Of a stretch of DNA of 64,000 nt, positions 8,944-18,619 are shown one piece after another; position 1 is the first letter of the stretch; every line of letters begins with the position of its first letter. The notes under the pieces were generated by a model that ran no database searches, had not been told where the DNA came from, and saw only the letters and a list, made by a program, of their open reading frames with translations. The position numbers and the translations under genes are program-made. Source of the stretch: Catenuloplanes atrovinosus (GTDB lineage Bacteria; Actinomycetota; Actinomycetes; Mycobacteriales; Micromonosporaceae); contig NZ_JAVDYB010000001.1 in NCBI RefSeq assembly GCF_031458235.1, positions 5,566,001 through 5,630,000 of the forward strand. The letters are read 5' to 3'.

Positions 8944-10042
8944 CCCGGAGTGGAGCGCGCCCGGCCAGGGCGGGCAGAGCTGGGGCGATCAGCCGGCCTA
9001 CGGCCAGCAGCCACCGGTCCAGGGACAACCGCAGCCGGGGTACGGGCAGCAGCCACCGGCGTACGGCCAGCCACCGGTCCACGGCCAGCCGCCGGCTTAC
9101 GGACAACCGCCGGTTTACGGACAGCCGCCTCAGCAGCAGCCGGTCTACGGACAGCCGCCGCAGCAGGCACCGGTCTACGGGCAACCGCCCCAGCAGGCAC
9201 CGGTCTACGGACAGCCGCCGGTCTACGGCCAGCCGCCGGTTCACGGACAGCCGCCGGTTTACGGACAGCCGCCCGCGCAGGGGCAGCAGCAGCCCGGTGG
9301 GCAGCCGGCGCCGCAGGGCGCGGGCGGGGACAGCGTGGTCCGGGTGGTGTGGGTCTACCCCGACCTGCTCTCCACCTACGGCGACCGCGGCAACATGCTG
9401 ATCCTGGCCAAGCGGGCGCAGCAGCGCGGCATCCCGGTGGAGACCATCGAGGTCCGCTCCGACCAGCCACTGCCCACGCACGCGGACGTGTATCTGATCG
9501 GCGGCGGCGAGGACGGCCCGCAGGCGCTCGCGGCGCAGCGGCTGAACGCGGACGGCGGCCTGCACCGCGCCGTCAACCAGGGCGCCGCCGTCTTCGCGGT
9601 CTGCGCCGGCTACCAGTTGCTCGGCACGTCGTTCTTCGCCAAGGGCGCCAAGTGCCAGGGCCTGGAGCTGATCGACATCTACTCCGACCGGGGCGAGACC
9701 CGCGCGGTCGGCGAGCTGGCCGGCGACGTCGACCCGCGCCTCGGCCTGCCGCGGCTGACCGGCTTCGAGAACCACGGCGGGCGCACCCACCTCGGCCCGA
9801 CCGTCTCGCCGCTGGCCCGGGTCAGCGTCGGCATCGGCAACGACGGCCAAACCGAGGGCGCGTGGCGCGGCAAGATCCTCGGGACGTACTCGCACGGACC
9901 CGCGCTGGCCCGCAACCCCGCCATCGCGGACCTGCTGCTGCGCTGGGCGACCGGCTACGACACGCTCCCGCCGGTCGACGACACGTGGCACGATCACCTG
10001 CGGAACGAGCGGCTCACCGCCGCCCGGCCGAACCCGGCGTGA
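8933..10042 (+). CDS. gatD: Lipid II isoglutaminyl synthase, glutaminase subunit GatD, with a Pro/Gln/Tyr-rich extension
   Basis: Class I (CobB/CobQ-like) glutamine amidotransferase that supplies ammonia to MurT; 369 aa. The catalytic domain starts near residue 134 ([20 protein letters not shown]). The nucleophile is Cys224 ([10 protein letters not shown]) and the histidine is His321 (TYSHGP). GatD is normally about 240 aa; the extra 130 residues are imperfect repeats of [10 protein letters not shown]. The GTG at 8933 overlaps the end of murT, which supports a real extended start, although an internal GTG near the domain border cannot be excluded. Confidence 0.9.
   Translation: MSINPEWSAPGQGGQSWGDQPAYGQQPPVQGQPQPGYGQQPPAYGQPPVHGQPPAYGQPPVYGQPPQQQPVYGQPPQQAPVYGQPPQQAPVYGQPPVYGQPPVHGQPPVYGQPPAQGQQQPGGQPAPQGAGGDSVVRVVWVYPDLLSTYGDRGNMLILAKRAQQRGIPVETIEVRSDQPLPTHADVYLIGGGEDGPQALAAQRLNADGGLHRAVNQGAAVFAVCAGYQLLGTSFFAKGAKCQGLELIDIYSDRGETRAVGELAGDVDPRLGLPRLTGFENHGGRTHLGPTVSPLARVSVGIGNDGQTEGAWRGKILGTYSHGPALARNPAIADLLLRWATGYDTLPPVDDTWHDHLRNERLTAARPNPA
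8998..9294 (+). repeat. Imperfect in-frame repeats coding for [10 protein letters not shown]-type units
   Basis: About 300 bp of short tandem units of the form (c/t)acgg(c/a)cagccgccggt encode alternating [18 protein letters not shown] and [10 protein letters not shown]. The period varies between 18, 24 and 30 bp, so the array is imperfect. It stays in frame with gatD throughout, which argues that it is translated. Confidence 0.85.
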
Positions 10043-10043
10043 G

Positions 10044-10096
10044 CCGTCGTCCGCCGGCCGCGGTTCCGCTCAGGTTCCCCGGCCGGCGGACGATGG
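10044..10096 (+). terminator. Strong hairpin after gatD
   Basis: Arms at 10044-10060 and 10080-10096 are complementary over 17 bp with one G-T pair, around a 19-nt loop. There is no clear U-run, so termination efficiency is uncertain. Confidence 0.55.
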
Positions 10097-10163
10097 GGTC
10101 ACTCACCGGCCGCACCGGACCCGACGCCCCACCCAGCCCCCGGATCCACCGATCGGAGACTGT

Positions 10164-10910
10164 ATGACGGACGCCGCCCTCCGCTCCCGGACCACCGTGG
10201 CCTCCGGCCTGATGGTCCCGCTCCAGCCGGCTTCCCCGGGCGCGTGCGTTCCGGTGGTTCCCCGGCGCAGCCGGAGGGCGCGGGTCCTGCGGGTCGCCGG
10301 GCTGGTGGCGGTCGTCGCGGCGCTCGGCACCGCGGCCGCCACGCTGCCGCTGCACGAGATCCAGGGGGCCGCGCGGTCGCTGGGCTGGGCCGCCGCGTTC
10401 GCCATGGCCGGCGTGGGCGCGCTGCTGCTCGCGGTGCTGGTCCCGCGTACCGCCATCTCGCTCGCCTGCGGCGCGCTCCTCGGCCCGGCGCTCGGCTTCG
10501 CGGCGGCGATCAGCGCCGCGATGTTGGCCGCCACCGCCACCTACTTCGCGGGCCGCTGGGCCGGGCACGGCCTGCTCGCCTCGCGCGTCGGCGGCCGGTT
10601 GCACCGCCTCGACGGCTGGCTCAGCCGCCGCGGTTTCTCGGCCGTGCTGCTGGTCCGGCTGCTTCCGCTGGCGCCGTTCGGCCTGATGGGTTACGCGTAC
10701 GGCACCACCTCGGTCCGCCGCCGCCACTACCTGCTCGGCACGCTGGTCGCCGCGATCCCGTCGTCGTTCAGCTACGCCGTCCTCGGTGCCGCCGTGATGA
10801 CGCCCGGCGACCTGAACCCGATCACCTTCGTGCCGGCGGTCTGCGGCGTGCTGCTCACCTCGGCCATCGTCTACCGCTGGCGCCGCACCGCCCGCCGCAC
10901 CCCGGCCTGA
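10164..10910 (+). CDS. VTT-domain (TVP38/TMEM64, DedA-like) membrane protein
   Basis: Integral membrane protein of 248 aa with about six hydrophobic segments. The central region (LVPRTAISLACGALLGPALGF, then FAGRWAGHGLL and LLVRLLPLAPFGLMGYAYG) matches the VTT/SNARE-associated family. Related DedA proteins are implicated in lipid carrier recycling and membrane homeostasis, but the substrate of this branch is not known. The N-terminal 35 residues are non-conserved and Pro/Arg rich. It follows gatD by 120 bp containing a hairpin, so it is probably a separate transcript. Confidence 0.85.
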   Translation: MTDAALRSRTTVASGLMVPLQPASPGACVPVVPRRSRRARVLRVAGLVAVVAALGTAAATLPLHEIQGAARSLGWAAAFAMAGVGALLLAVLVPRTAISLACGALLGPALGFAAAISAAMLAATATYFAGRWAGHGLLASRVGGRLHRLDGWLSRRGFSAVLLVRLLPLAPFGLMGYAYGTTSVRRRHYLLGTLVAAIPSSFSYAVLGAAVMTPGDLNPITFVPAVCGVLLTSAIVYRWRRTARRTPA

Positions 10911-10935
10911 GCCCGGCGGGCGATGCCCGCACCGG

Positions 10936-11328
10936 TCAGGCGCGCAGCTGCCGCCGGAGCGCCTCGGCGTCGTGCAGGTTCGTCATGTGCGTGAACCGAC
11001 CGTCCCGGACGCGGTAGACCGCGTACTCCACGGTCTCGAACGAGGCGCCGGTGGGTGCCACGCCCAGCCACTCCTTCACCGGCGTGCCGGTGTTGATCAG
11101 CCGGGCGGCCAGGCGGTCGCCGTCGACCACGAGTTCCTGAAGACTCCAGTGGAGATCCGGCACCGCCTCGGTCTCGCCGGTCAGCGCGGCCGCCACCTGG
11201 TCCCTGGTGTACCGGTCGCCGTAGTGGGTCACCTCGTCGCCGACGAACTCGTCCAGGCGGTCGAACTCGCGGGCGTTGAGCAGGTCGAGGTAGCGCTGGT
11301 AGAACTCGCGCAGGTCGTTGTCGGACAT
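10936..11328 (-). CDS. SnoaL-like/NTF2-fold protein
   Basis: A 130-aa single-domain protein of the SnoaL-like ester cyclase/NTF2-like superfamily. [24 protein letters not shown] is the typical first helix pair, with the cone-shaped fold suggested by the [24 protein letters not shown] strand region. Members include polyketide cyclases, isomerases and many uncharacterised small-molecule binders, so no substrate can be given. It is divergent from the AraC-type regulator at 11405, with 76 bp between starts, which suggests it is that regulator's target. Confidence 0.8.
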   Translation of the reverse strand: MSDNDLREFYQRYLDLLNAREFDRLDEFVGDEVTHYGDRYTRDQVAAALTGETEAVPDLHWSLQELVVDGDRLAARLINTGTPVKEWLGVAPTGASFETVEYAVYRVRDGRFTHMTNLHDAEALRRQLRA

Positions 11329-11404
11329 GGTTTCTTCCTCTGCCGGTCGTGTCGTGCCGTTCTCGACGTCCAGCCTGCGCCCGCGGATCGCTACGATCCA
11401 TAAC

Positions 11405-12382
11405 GTGACGTCCGAGGTTTCTTACGCATCGTCCAGCGGTCGCCGCGCGCCGCTCTGCCCCGGTGACCCGATCGCCGGGGCCGTCAGCCTGCTCCGCCCG
11501 CACATCACGATCGACCCCGGCCTGCATGCGGCGGAGCCATGGGCGGTGCGCTTCGACGGGTTCCCGCACGTGCGGATCGGCACCGTCGTGCGCGGCGAGT
11601 GCCGACTGCTGCTCGACGGGCACGAGCCGGTGCGGCTGAGCGAGGGCGACATCTACCTGCTGGTCGACCCGCCGTCGCACCTGCTGGCCGGCACCCTTCC
11701 CGCGGAGCCGCGGGCCGCGGAGCCGCTGTGGAAGGCCGCGGAGAACGGCGTGGTGCGCATCGGGCCCGCGGCCGAGGAGGCCGCCTACGTGTGCTCCGGG
11801 TCGCTGCGATTCGACGAGAGCAACGCCTCGATGCTGATCGACGTCCTGCCCCGAGTCGTCCACGTCAAGGCCACCGACCCGCGCAACCGGCTGCTCGGGT
11901 ACGTGACCGAACTGCTCGGCACGGAGGTGGCGGGCGACGCGGTGGGCCGCCCGCTGATGCTGGACCACCTCGCGCAGATCCTGTTCGTCCAGGTGCTGCG
12001 CGCCTACGGCGAGCGGGCCGACCGGCCCGCCGGCTGGCTGGGCGCGCTGGACGACGACGGCATCGGTGCCGCGCTGCGCGCCATGCACGCCGACACGGCC
12101 CGCCGATGGACGCTGCACGATCTGGCCGGCATCGCCACGATGTCCCGCTCCGCGTTCGCCGCGGCCTTCCGGGAGCGGGTCGGCATGCCGCCGCTGGAGT
12201 ACCTGATCCAGTGGCGGATGGGCCTGGCCCGGGACGCGCTCCGCCGCGACACCCGGTCGATCTCCGAGCTGGCCTTCGCCACCGGATACGAGTCCGAGAG
12301 CGCGTTCAGCACCGCGTTCCGCCGGGTGACCGGCTCCTCGCCCCGGCAGTTCCGCGACGCCTCGCGCTGCACTCCGCGCTAG
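11405..12382 (+). CDS. AraC family transcriptional regulator with N-terminal cupin domain
   Basis: DNA-binding regulator of 325 aa. An N-terminal cupin-like sensor domain ([32 protein letters not shown]) is followed by two C-terminal AraC helix-turn-helix motifs ([21 protein letters not shown] and [21 protein letters not shown], ending [12 protein letters not shown]). The GTG at 11405 was chosen because upstream in-frame starts would lie inside the divergent SnoaL-like gene. Head-to-head arrangement with that gene suggests local control. The inducer is unknown. Confidence 0.87.
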   Translation: MTSEVSYASSSGRRAPLCPGDPIAGAVSLLRPHITIDPGLHAAEPWAVRFDGFPHVRIGTVVRGECRLLLDGHEPVRLSEGDIYLLVDPPSHLLAGTLPAEPRAAEPLWKAAENGVVRIGPAAEEAAYVCSGSLRFDESNASMLIDVLPRVVHVKATDPRNRLLGYVTELLGTEVAGDAVGRPLMLDHLAQILFVQVLRAYGERADRPAGWLGALDDDGIGAALRAMHADTARRWTLHDLAGIATMSRSAFAAAFRERVGMPPLEYLIQWRMGLARDALRRDTRSISELAFATGYESESAFSTAFRRVTGSSPRQFRDASRCTPR

Positions 12383-12399
12383 GCGCGCGGCGGCACATC

Positions 12400-12444
12400 C
12401 ACAAGAACAATTGCACAAGAAGTCTTGCGCAACTCTTCTTGTGC
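12400..12444 (+). promoter_or_regulatory. Composite palindromic operator before the ArsR-type gene
   Basis: GCACAAGAAG (12413-12422) and CTTCTTGTGC (12435-12444) are perfect 10-bp inverted arms. A second, overlapping inverted pair is TTGCACAAGA (12411-12420) with TCTTGCGCAA (12423-12432), 9 of 10 matching. A further CACAAGAA half-site occurs at 12400-12407. The cluster ends 16 bp before the ATG at 12461, a typical position for autorepression by an ArsR-type protein. Confidence 0.7.
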
Positions 12445-12460
12445 GTGTCAGGGTGGTCGC

Positions 12461-13042
12461 ATGACGATCGATGGCGTACGCAAGGTCGACGATGCGCGGG
12501 TGCTCGCCGCGCTCTCCCATCCGCTCCGCCGCCGGCTGATGGACGTGCTGAAGGTGGACGGCCCGGCCACGGCCAGCGCGCTCGCCGCCGCCACCGGGCA
12601 GGCGGTCGGCAACGTCAGCCACCACCTCAAGGTGTTGCGCGAGTGCAACGTCATCGAGGAGGTGCCGGAGCTGGCCCGCGACCGGCGGGAGCGCTGGTGG
12701 CGGCTGGTCAGCCGGGGCCTGCGGTGGAGCACGTCGGACTTCCGGGACGACCCGGCGACGGAGGCGGTCGCGGAGGCGGCCCAGTCGATGAACCTGGACT
12801 ACCACGTCTCGCGGGTCCGGGCCTGGTACGCGGCCGGCGAGGAGGAGCGCGCGCACTGGCGCGACACCGCGTTCAGCGGCGACCAGTGGCTGCGCCTGAC
12901 CCCCGCCGAGCTGGCCGAGCTGGAGGCGGAGATGCTGGGCGTGATCGAGCGCTGGCGGTCCCGGGAGGTCCCGGACGACGGCGCCGAGCGACGCCCGGTC
13001 TACGTGTTCGCGTACGGCGTGCCCGGGACGCCGGGCCAGTGA
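12461..13042 (+). CDS. ArsR-like winged-helix transcriptional regulator
   Basis: A 193-aa regulator with an N-terminal ArsR/HTH_20 winged helix (LAALSHPLRRRLMDVLKVDGPATASALAAATGQAVGNVSHHLKVL at residues about 15-60) and a longer C-terminal part without metal-binding cysteines. A metal sensor role is therefore unlikely. The ATG at 12461 follows the palindromic operator at 12400-12444. Its TGA overlaps the GTG of the MFS gene by 4 bp, so the regulator and exporter form one operon, most likely autorepressed and relieved by a drug-like ligand (inference). Confidence 0.87.
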   Translation: MTIDGVRKVDDARVLAALSHPLRRRLMDVLKVDGPATASALAAATGQAVGNVSHHLKVLRECNVIEEVPELARDRRERWWRLVSRGLRWSTSDFRDDPATEAVAEAAQSMNLDYHVSRVRAWYAAGEEERAHWRDTAFSGDQWLRLTPAELAELEAEMLGVIERWRSREVPDDGAERRPVYVFAYGVPGTPGQ

Positions 13043-14325
13043 CCCGCGACTTCCGGCTGTACTGGATCGGCCAGACGACCAGCCGCTTCGGCAGCTCGGT
13101 CACCACGGTGGCGCTGCCGCTGGTCGCGATCACGGTGCTCGAGGCGAGCACGTTCCAGGTGGCGGTGCTGGCGGCCACGGTGTGGCTGCCCTGGCTGCTG
13201 GCCGGGCTGCCGGCCGGCGTGCTGGTGGACCGCTCCGGGTCCCGGCGGCGCATCATGATCGCCTGCGATCTGGTGGCGGCCGCGCTGTTCGTCAGCGTGC
13301 CGGTGGCGGCCTGGCTGGGCGCGCTGACCATCGCGCACCTGCTGGTCGTGGCGCTGCTGACCGGCCTGGTGTCGGTGTTCTTCGAGACCGCCGGACAGGT
13401 CTACCTGGCCGAGCTGCTGCCCGCGGAGCGACTCACCGCCGGCAACGCCCGCCTGGTCGGCGCGGACTCGGCGGCGAAGGTGGCCGGTCCCGGCATCGGC
13501 GGCCTGACCGCCCAGGCGTTCGGCGCGGTGACCGGCCTGCTGGTGGACGCCGTGACGTTCGTGGTCTCGGCCGCGTGCATGCTGGCGGTCCGGCACCGGG
13601 AGGCGCCCGCCGGCCGCGCGGCGCCGGACCCCGGCGCGGTCGTGGAAGGGCTGCGATTCGTGCTCCGGGACCCGCTGCTGCGCGTGATGACCGGGTACGG
13701 CGCCGCCGCGAACCTGGCGCTGAACGGCTACAGCGCGATCCAGATGCTGTTCCTGGTGCGGGAGAACGGCGCGAATCCCGGCCTGGCCGGCGTGCTGATC
13801 GCGCTGATCTCCGCGGGCGGCGTCGCCGGTGCCGCGGTGGCCGGGCCGCTCGCCCGGCGGTTCGGCACCGCGCGCACGATGCTCGGCCTGCACCTGGTGA
13901 CCGCGCCGTTCGCGCTGCTGGTGCCGCTGGCCCGGCCGGGCGCCGGGCTGGTCCTGATCGTGGTGGGCGGCGTGGTGATGACCGCCGGGATCGTGGCGGG
14001 CAACGTGATCAAGGGGGCGTTCCGGCAGGCCTACGTGCCGCGGCACCTGCTCGGCCGGGTGACCACCAGCATGCAGTTGCTGAACTACGGCGCGATCCCG
14101 GCCGGTGCGCTGCTCGGCGGCGCGCTGGGCACCGCGCTGGGCCTGCGCCCCACCATGTGGATCATGGCGGCGGCCGTCACGGCCGCGAGCGGGCTGCTGT
14201 TCATCGGGCCGCTCAAGCACCTGCGCGACCTGCCGGCCGAGCCGGCCACGCCACGCGCGAGCGAGGGGGTGCTCGCGCCGGACGAGCCGGCGCGAGCACC
14301 ACAGGGCGTCACAGCACGACGCTGA
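13039..14325 (+). CDS. MFS exporter (MFS_3/enterobactin-exporter-like)
   Basis: Proton-driven major facilitator transporter, 428 aa, with about 12 predicted membrane segments. The opening [28 protein letters not shown] and the loop motif [15 protein letters not shown] are typical of the MFS_3 efflux subgroup. GTG start at 13039 overlaps the upstream regulator's stop (GTGA). The last 17 bp overlap the end of leuS on the other strand, with no room for a terminator between these convergent genes. Substrate unknown. Confidence 0.88.
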   Translation: MTRDFRLYWIGQTTSRFGSSVTTVALPLVAITVLEASTFQVAVLAATVWLPWLLAGLPAGVLVDRSGSRRRIMIACDLVAAALFVSVPVAAWLGALTIAHLLVVALLTGLVSVFFETAGQVYLAELLPAERLTAGNARLVGADSAAKVAGPGIGGLTAQAFGAVTGLLVDAVTFVVSAACMLAVRHREAPAGRAAPDPGAVVEGLRFVLRDPLLRVMTGYGAAANLALNGYSAIQMLFLVRENGANPGLAGVLIALISAGGVAGAAVAGPLARRFGTARTMLGLHLVTAPFALLVPLARPGAGLVLIVVGGVVMTAGIVAGNVIKGAFRQAYVPRHLLGRVTTSMQLLNYGAIPAGALLGGALGTALGLRPTMWIMAAAVTAASGLLFIGPLKHLRDLPAEPATPRASEGVLAPDEPARAPQGVTARR

Positions 14326-17158
14326 CCATGCGGCCCTTCACCACGATCACCTTGCGCGGCTCCCGGCCGCCCAGGTGGTCGCCGGCCGCGGCCAGCGCGG
14401 CCGACCGTACCGTGGCCTCGTCCGCGTCCGCGGCGACCTCGACCTTGCCGCGGACCTTGCCGTTGATCTGGATCGGGTACGTGACGGTGTCCGCGGCCAG
14501 CAGCGCCGGGTCCGCGACCGGGAAGTCCGCATAGGCCAGCGAGTCGCCGTGGCCCAGCCGGCCCCACAGCTCCTCCGCCAGGTGCGGCGCGAACGGCGAC
14601 ATCATCAGCACCAGCGGCTCGATCGCCTCACGCGGCGCGGCCGGCAGCCCGGTCAGCCCGTTGGTCAGCTCGATCAGCTTGGCGATGGCGGTGTTGAAGC
14701 GCAGTTCCTCCATGTCGCCGCGGACGCCGTCGATCACCTTGTGCAGCAGCCGCCGGGTCTTCTCGTCGGCCGGGTCGTCGGTGACCCGGACCGCGCCGGT
14801 CTGCTCGTCCACCACCAGGCGCCAGGCGCGCTGCAGGAACCGCTGCGAGCCGATCACCGCGCGCGTCTCCCAGGGGCGGGAGACGTCCAGCGGGCCCATC
14901 GCCATCTCGTACACGCGGAACGTGTCGGCGCCGTAGGTCTCGCACATCTCGTCCGGCGTGACCACGTTCTTCAGCGACTTGCCCATCTTGCCGTACTCGC
15001 GGGTGACCTTCTCACCGTTGTAGTACCAGGCGCCGTCCCGCTCCACGACCTCCTCCGCGGGCACCGCGATGCCGCGGGCGTCGCGGTACGCGTACGCCTG
15101 GATGTAGCCCTGGTTGAACAGCTTCCGGAACGGCTCGCGCGAGGAGACGTGGCCCAGGTCGAACAGCACCTTGTGCCAGAAGCGCGCGTACAGCAGGTGC
15201 AGCACCGCGTGCTCGACGCCGCCGACGTACAGGTCGACTCCCCCTGGATCATCCGCGTCCTGGTCTCCGCCTTTCCGAGGACCCATCCAGTACGCCTCGT
15301 TGGCCGGGTCGACCAGCGCCTTGTCGTTCTTCGGGTCCAGGTAGCGCAGCTCGTACCAGCAGGAACCGGCCCACTGCGGCATGGTGTTGGTCTCGCGCGT
15401 GTAGCGCTTGGGACCGTCGCCCAGGTCCAGCTCGACCTCGACCCACTCCTTGGCGCGGGACAGCGGCGTCTCCGGCTCGGAGTCCGCGTCGTCGGGGTCG
15501 AACGTGCGCGGCGAGAAGTCGTCCACCTCCGGCAGCGCGACCGGCAGCATCGACTCGGGCAGCGCCACCGGCAGCCCGGTCTCGTCGTAGACGATCGGGA
15601 ACGGCTCGCCCCAGTACCGCTGGCGGCTGAACAGCCAGTCGCGCAGCCGGTACGTGGTGGCGCCGGCGCCGTGGCCCCGCGCCTCCAGCCAGGCGATCAT
15701 GCGAGCCTTCGCGTCCGCGACGCCCAGGCCGTTCAGGTCCAGATCGCCGTCGGTACGCGCGGAGTTGATCGCCGGGCCGTCGCCGGTGAACGCCTTGCCG
15801 TCGAAGTCCGACGGTGGCGCAACGGTCCGGATGATCGGCAGGTCGAAGGCCTCCGCGAACTCCCAGTCGCGGGTGTCCTGCGCCGGCACCGCCATGATCG
15901 CGCCGGTGCCGTACCCGGCCAGCACGTAGTCCGCGATGAAGACCGGCACGCGCGCGCCGTTGACCGGGTTGACCGCGTACGAGCCGGTGAAGACGCCGGT
16001 CTTCTCCTTCGCGTCCGCCTGCCGCTCCTCGTCGGTCTTGGCCGCCGCCTTGGCCCGGTAGTCCGCCACCGCCTCGGCCGGCGTGGCGTGCCCGCCGGTC
16101 CACGCGTCCCGGGTGCCGTCCGGCCAGGAGGCCGCGGTCAGCGACGACACCAGCTCGTGCTCCGGCGCCAGCACCATGTAGGTCGCGCCGAACAGCGTGT
16201 CCGGCCGGGTGGTGAAGACCTTGATCACGGCGCCGGACTCGGTGGCGAAGTCGACGTGCGCGCCGGTGGAGCGGCCGATCCAGTTGCGCTGCATCAGCTT
16301 GACCGGCTCCGGCCAGTCCAGCGCGTCCAGGTCCTCGATCAGCCGGTCGCCGTACGCGGTGATCCGCATCATCCACTGCTTCAGGCTGCGCTTGAAGACC
16401 GGGAAGTTGCCGCGCTCGCTGCGCCCGTCCGGCGTGACCTCCTCGTTGGCCAGCACGGTGCCCAGGCCGGGACACCAGTTGACCGGGGCCTCCGACACGT
16501 ACGCCAGGCGGTGATCGTCAATGATCTTCCGCTTCTCGACCGGGCTCAGCGAGGACCAGTCCACCCCGCGGGCACCGGTCTCGAACTCGGCGATCAGCTC
16601 GGAGATCGGCCGCGCCTTCCGCTGCGCGGGGTCGTACCACGAGTTGAAGACCTGCAGGAAGATCCACTGGGTCCAGCGGTAGTAGTCCACGTCGGTGGTG
16701 GCGATCGTGCGGCGGTTGTCGTAGGCCAGGCCCAGCCGGCGCAGCTGCGCGCGGTACCGCTCGACGTTCGCCTCGGTGGTGACCCGCGGGTGCGTGCCGG
16801 TCTGCACCGCGTACTGCTCCGCGGGCAGGCCGAACGCGTCGAAGCCCATCGGGTGCAGCACGTTGAAGCCGGTCATCCGCTTGTAGCGGGTGTAGCAGTC
16901 GGTGCCGATATAGCCCAGCGGATGGCCGACGTGCAGGCCGGCGCCGGACGGGTACGGGAACATGTCCTGCACGTGCAGCTTCGGCGCCCCGGCGCGCGGG
17001 TGCGAGACGTCGGCCAGTTCGCCCACCGGGTTCGGCGCGTCGAACGTGCCGCGCGATTCCCAGAAGTCCTGCCACCGCAGCTCGATCTCGCCGGCCATCG
17101 CGGCCGTGTACCGGAACGGGGGGGTATCCGCCGCCGTGGTCTCGGCTGGCTCACTCAT
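14309..17158 (-). CDS. leuS: Leucine--tRNA ligase
   Basis: Class I aminoacyl-tRNA synthetase charging tRNA-Leu; 949 aa, the usual bacterial size. The HIGH signature appears as HVGH at residues 76-79 ([16 protein letters not shown]) and the KMSKS loop as KMGKSLKN in the last third. The large CP1 editing insertion and C-terminal anticodon domain are present. The ATG at 17158 is used; Met21 ([14 protein letters not shown]) is where conservation begins. A leader with rare leucine codons, a hairpin and a U-tract terminator lies upstream (17211-17328), suggesting attenuation control. Its 3' end overlaps the convergent MFS gene by 17 bp. Confidence 0.96.
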   Translation of the reverse strand: MSEPAETTAADTPPFRYTAAMAGEIELRWQDFWESRGTFDAPNPVGELADVSHPRAGAPKLHVQDMFPYPSGAGLHVGHPLGYIGTDCYTRYKRMTGFNVLHPMGFDAFGLPAEQYAVQTGTHPRVTTEANVERYRAQLRRLGLAYDNRRTIATTDVDYYRWTQWIFLQVFNSWYDPAQRKARPISELIAEFETGARGVDWSSLSPVEKRKIIDDHRLAYVSEAPVNWCPGLGTVLANEEVTPDGRSERGNFPVFKRSLKQWMMRITAYGDRLIEDLDALDWPEPVKLMQRNWIGRSTGAHVDFATESGAVIKVFTTRPDTLFGATYMVLAPEHELVSSLTAASWPDGTRDAWTGGHATPAEAVADYRAKAAAKTDEERQADAKEKTGVFTGSYAVNPVNGARVPVFIADYVLAGYGTGAIMAVPAQDTRDWEFAEAFDLPIIRTVAPPSDFDGKAFTGDGPAINSARTDGDLDLNGLGVADAKARMIAWLEARGHGAGATTYRLRDWLFSRQRYWGEPFPIVYDETGLPVALPESMLPVALPEVDDFSPRTFDPDDADSEPETPLSRAKEWVEVELDLGDGPKRYTRETNTMPQWAGSCWYELRYLDPKNDKALVDPANEAYWMGPRKGGDQDADDPGGVDLYVGGVEHAVLHLLYARFWHKVLFDLGHVSSREPFRKLFNQGYIQAYAYRDARGIAVPAEEVVERDGAWYYNGEKVTREYGKMGKSLKNVVTPDEMCETYGADTFRVYEMAMGPLDVSRPWETRAVIGSQRFLQRAWRLVVDEQTGAVRVTDDPADEKTRRLLHKVIDGVRGDMEELRFNTAIAKLIELTNGLTGLPAAPREAIEPLVLMMSPFAPHLAEELWGRLGHGDSLAYADFPVADPALLAADTVTYPIQINGKVRGKVEVAADADEATVRSAALAAAGDHLGGREPRKVIVVKGRMVSVVL

Positions 17159-17210
17159 CGTCAGTCACCTCAGAAGTCACGAATGTCGGGAGTCATCTTC
17201 CTCGGGGCAT

Positions 17211-17235
17211 AAAAAAGCCCCTCACGCAGGAGGGG
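17211..17235 (-). terminator. Intrinsic terminator/attenuator in the leuS leader
   Basis: On the minus strand CCCCTC (17235-17230), a 6-nt loop and GAGGGG (17223-17218) are followed by C and six T residues (17216-17211). It sits about 50 bp upstream of the leuS start with no gene ending before it on this strand, so it must act on the leuS leader itself. Confidence 0.75.
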
Positions 17236-17237
17236 TG

Positions 17238-17272
17238 GCCGTGCGATCCGGAAGTGATCGGATCAGCACGGC
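17238..17272 (-). promoter_or_regulatory. Leader hairpin between the leuS leader ORF and the attenuator
   Basis: GCCGTGC (17272-17266) pairs with GCACGGC (17244-17238), and GATCCG (17264-17259) with CGGATC (17250-17245), around an 8-nt loop with one bulged base. The 5' arm overlaps the last codons and stop of the putative leader peptide, as expected for a ribosome-sensing pause hairpin. Confidence 0.6.
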
Positions 17273-17328
17273 TGACTAAGAAGCTGCGTCGGCATCCGCC
17301 GAGGATGGGGCAGGAAGGTCCCGGTCAT
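17263..17328 (-). CDS. Putative leuS leader peptide with tandem rare CTT leucine codons
   Basis: A 21-codon ORF (MTGTFLPHPRRMPTQLLSQPC) opens at the ATG at 17328; an internal ATG at 17295 would give 10 codons. It contains two consecutive CTT leucine codons (17283-17278), a codon almost absent from this GC-rich genome, five codons before the TGA at 17265-17263. Immediately downstream come the hairpin 17238-17272 and the terminator 17211-17235. Leader peptides rich in the cognate amino acid are the classic sensor in ribosome-mediated attenuation. No good Shine-Dalgarno was seen, so translation is inferred. Confidence 0.5.
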   Translation of the reverse strand: MTGTFLPHPRRMPTQLLSQPC

Positions 17329-17468
17329 AACCGGCAGTATAGCGCCGCGCCCGCCGATAGCACGCTGTAGTTACGGTGTCGGCTGGGAGTCCGATAACGG
17401 GGAGGTCTCGGCGATCGGCATCGACCGGGCTAGCCTGTGTGAAGCGGGCGGACCATGTCCTCGCTCCC

Positions 17469-17498
17469 GCGAACCGAAATTCGTTCGCGCCTGCGAAC
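17469..17498 (+). promoter_or_regulatory. Alternating GCGAAC/GTTCGC repeats upstream of moxR
   Basis: GCGAAC (17469-17474), GTTCGC (17483-17488) and GCGAAC (17493-17498) form two overlapping inverted repeats 63 bp upstream of the moxR start. The regulator is unknown. The spacings (8 and 4 nt) do not match a GAAC-N4-GTTC SOS box. Confidence 0.4.
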
Positions 17499-17560
17499 CA
17501 GATTGCGGGTCCGGTGACTCTTAGGGGTCGTACGGGGCCCGTCGTTGAGGAGGATTGCCC

Positions 17561-18616
<1,056 letters not shown>

Positions 18617-18619
18617 CTT

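Noticed and set aside
11318-11404. Longer N-terminus for the AraC-type regulator
   Set aside because: It would overlap the divergent SnoaL-like gene and lacks family similarity; the GTG at 11405 fits better.
17159-17340. T-box riboswitch upstream of leuS
   Set aside because: The conserved T-box bulge sequence was not seen; the rare-codon leader ORF with terminator explains the region better.
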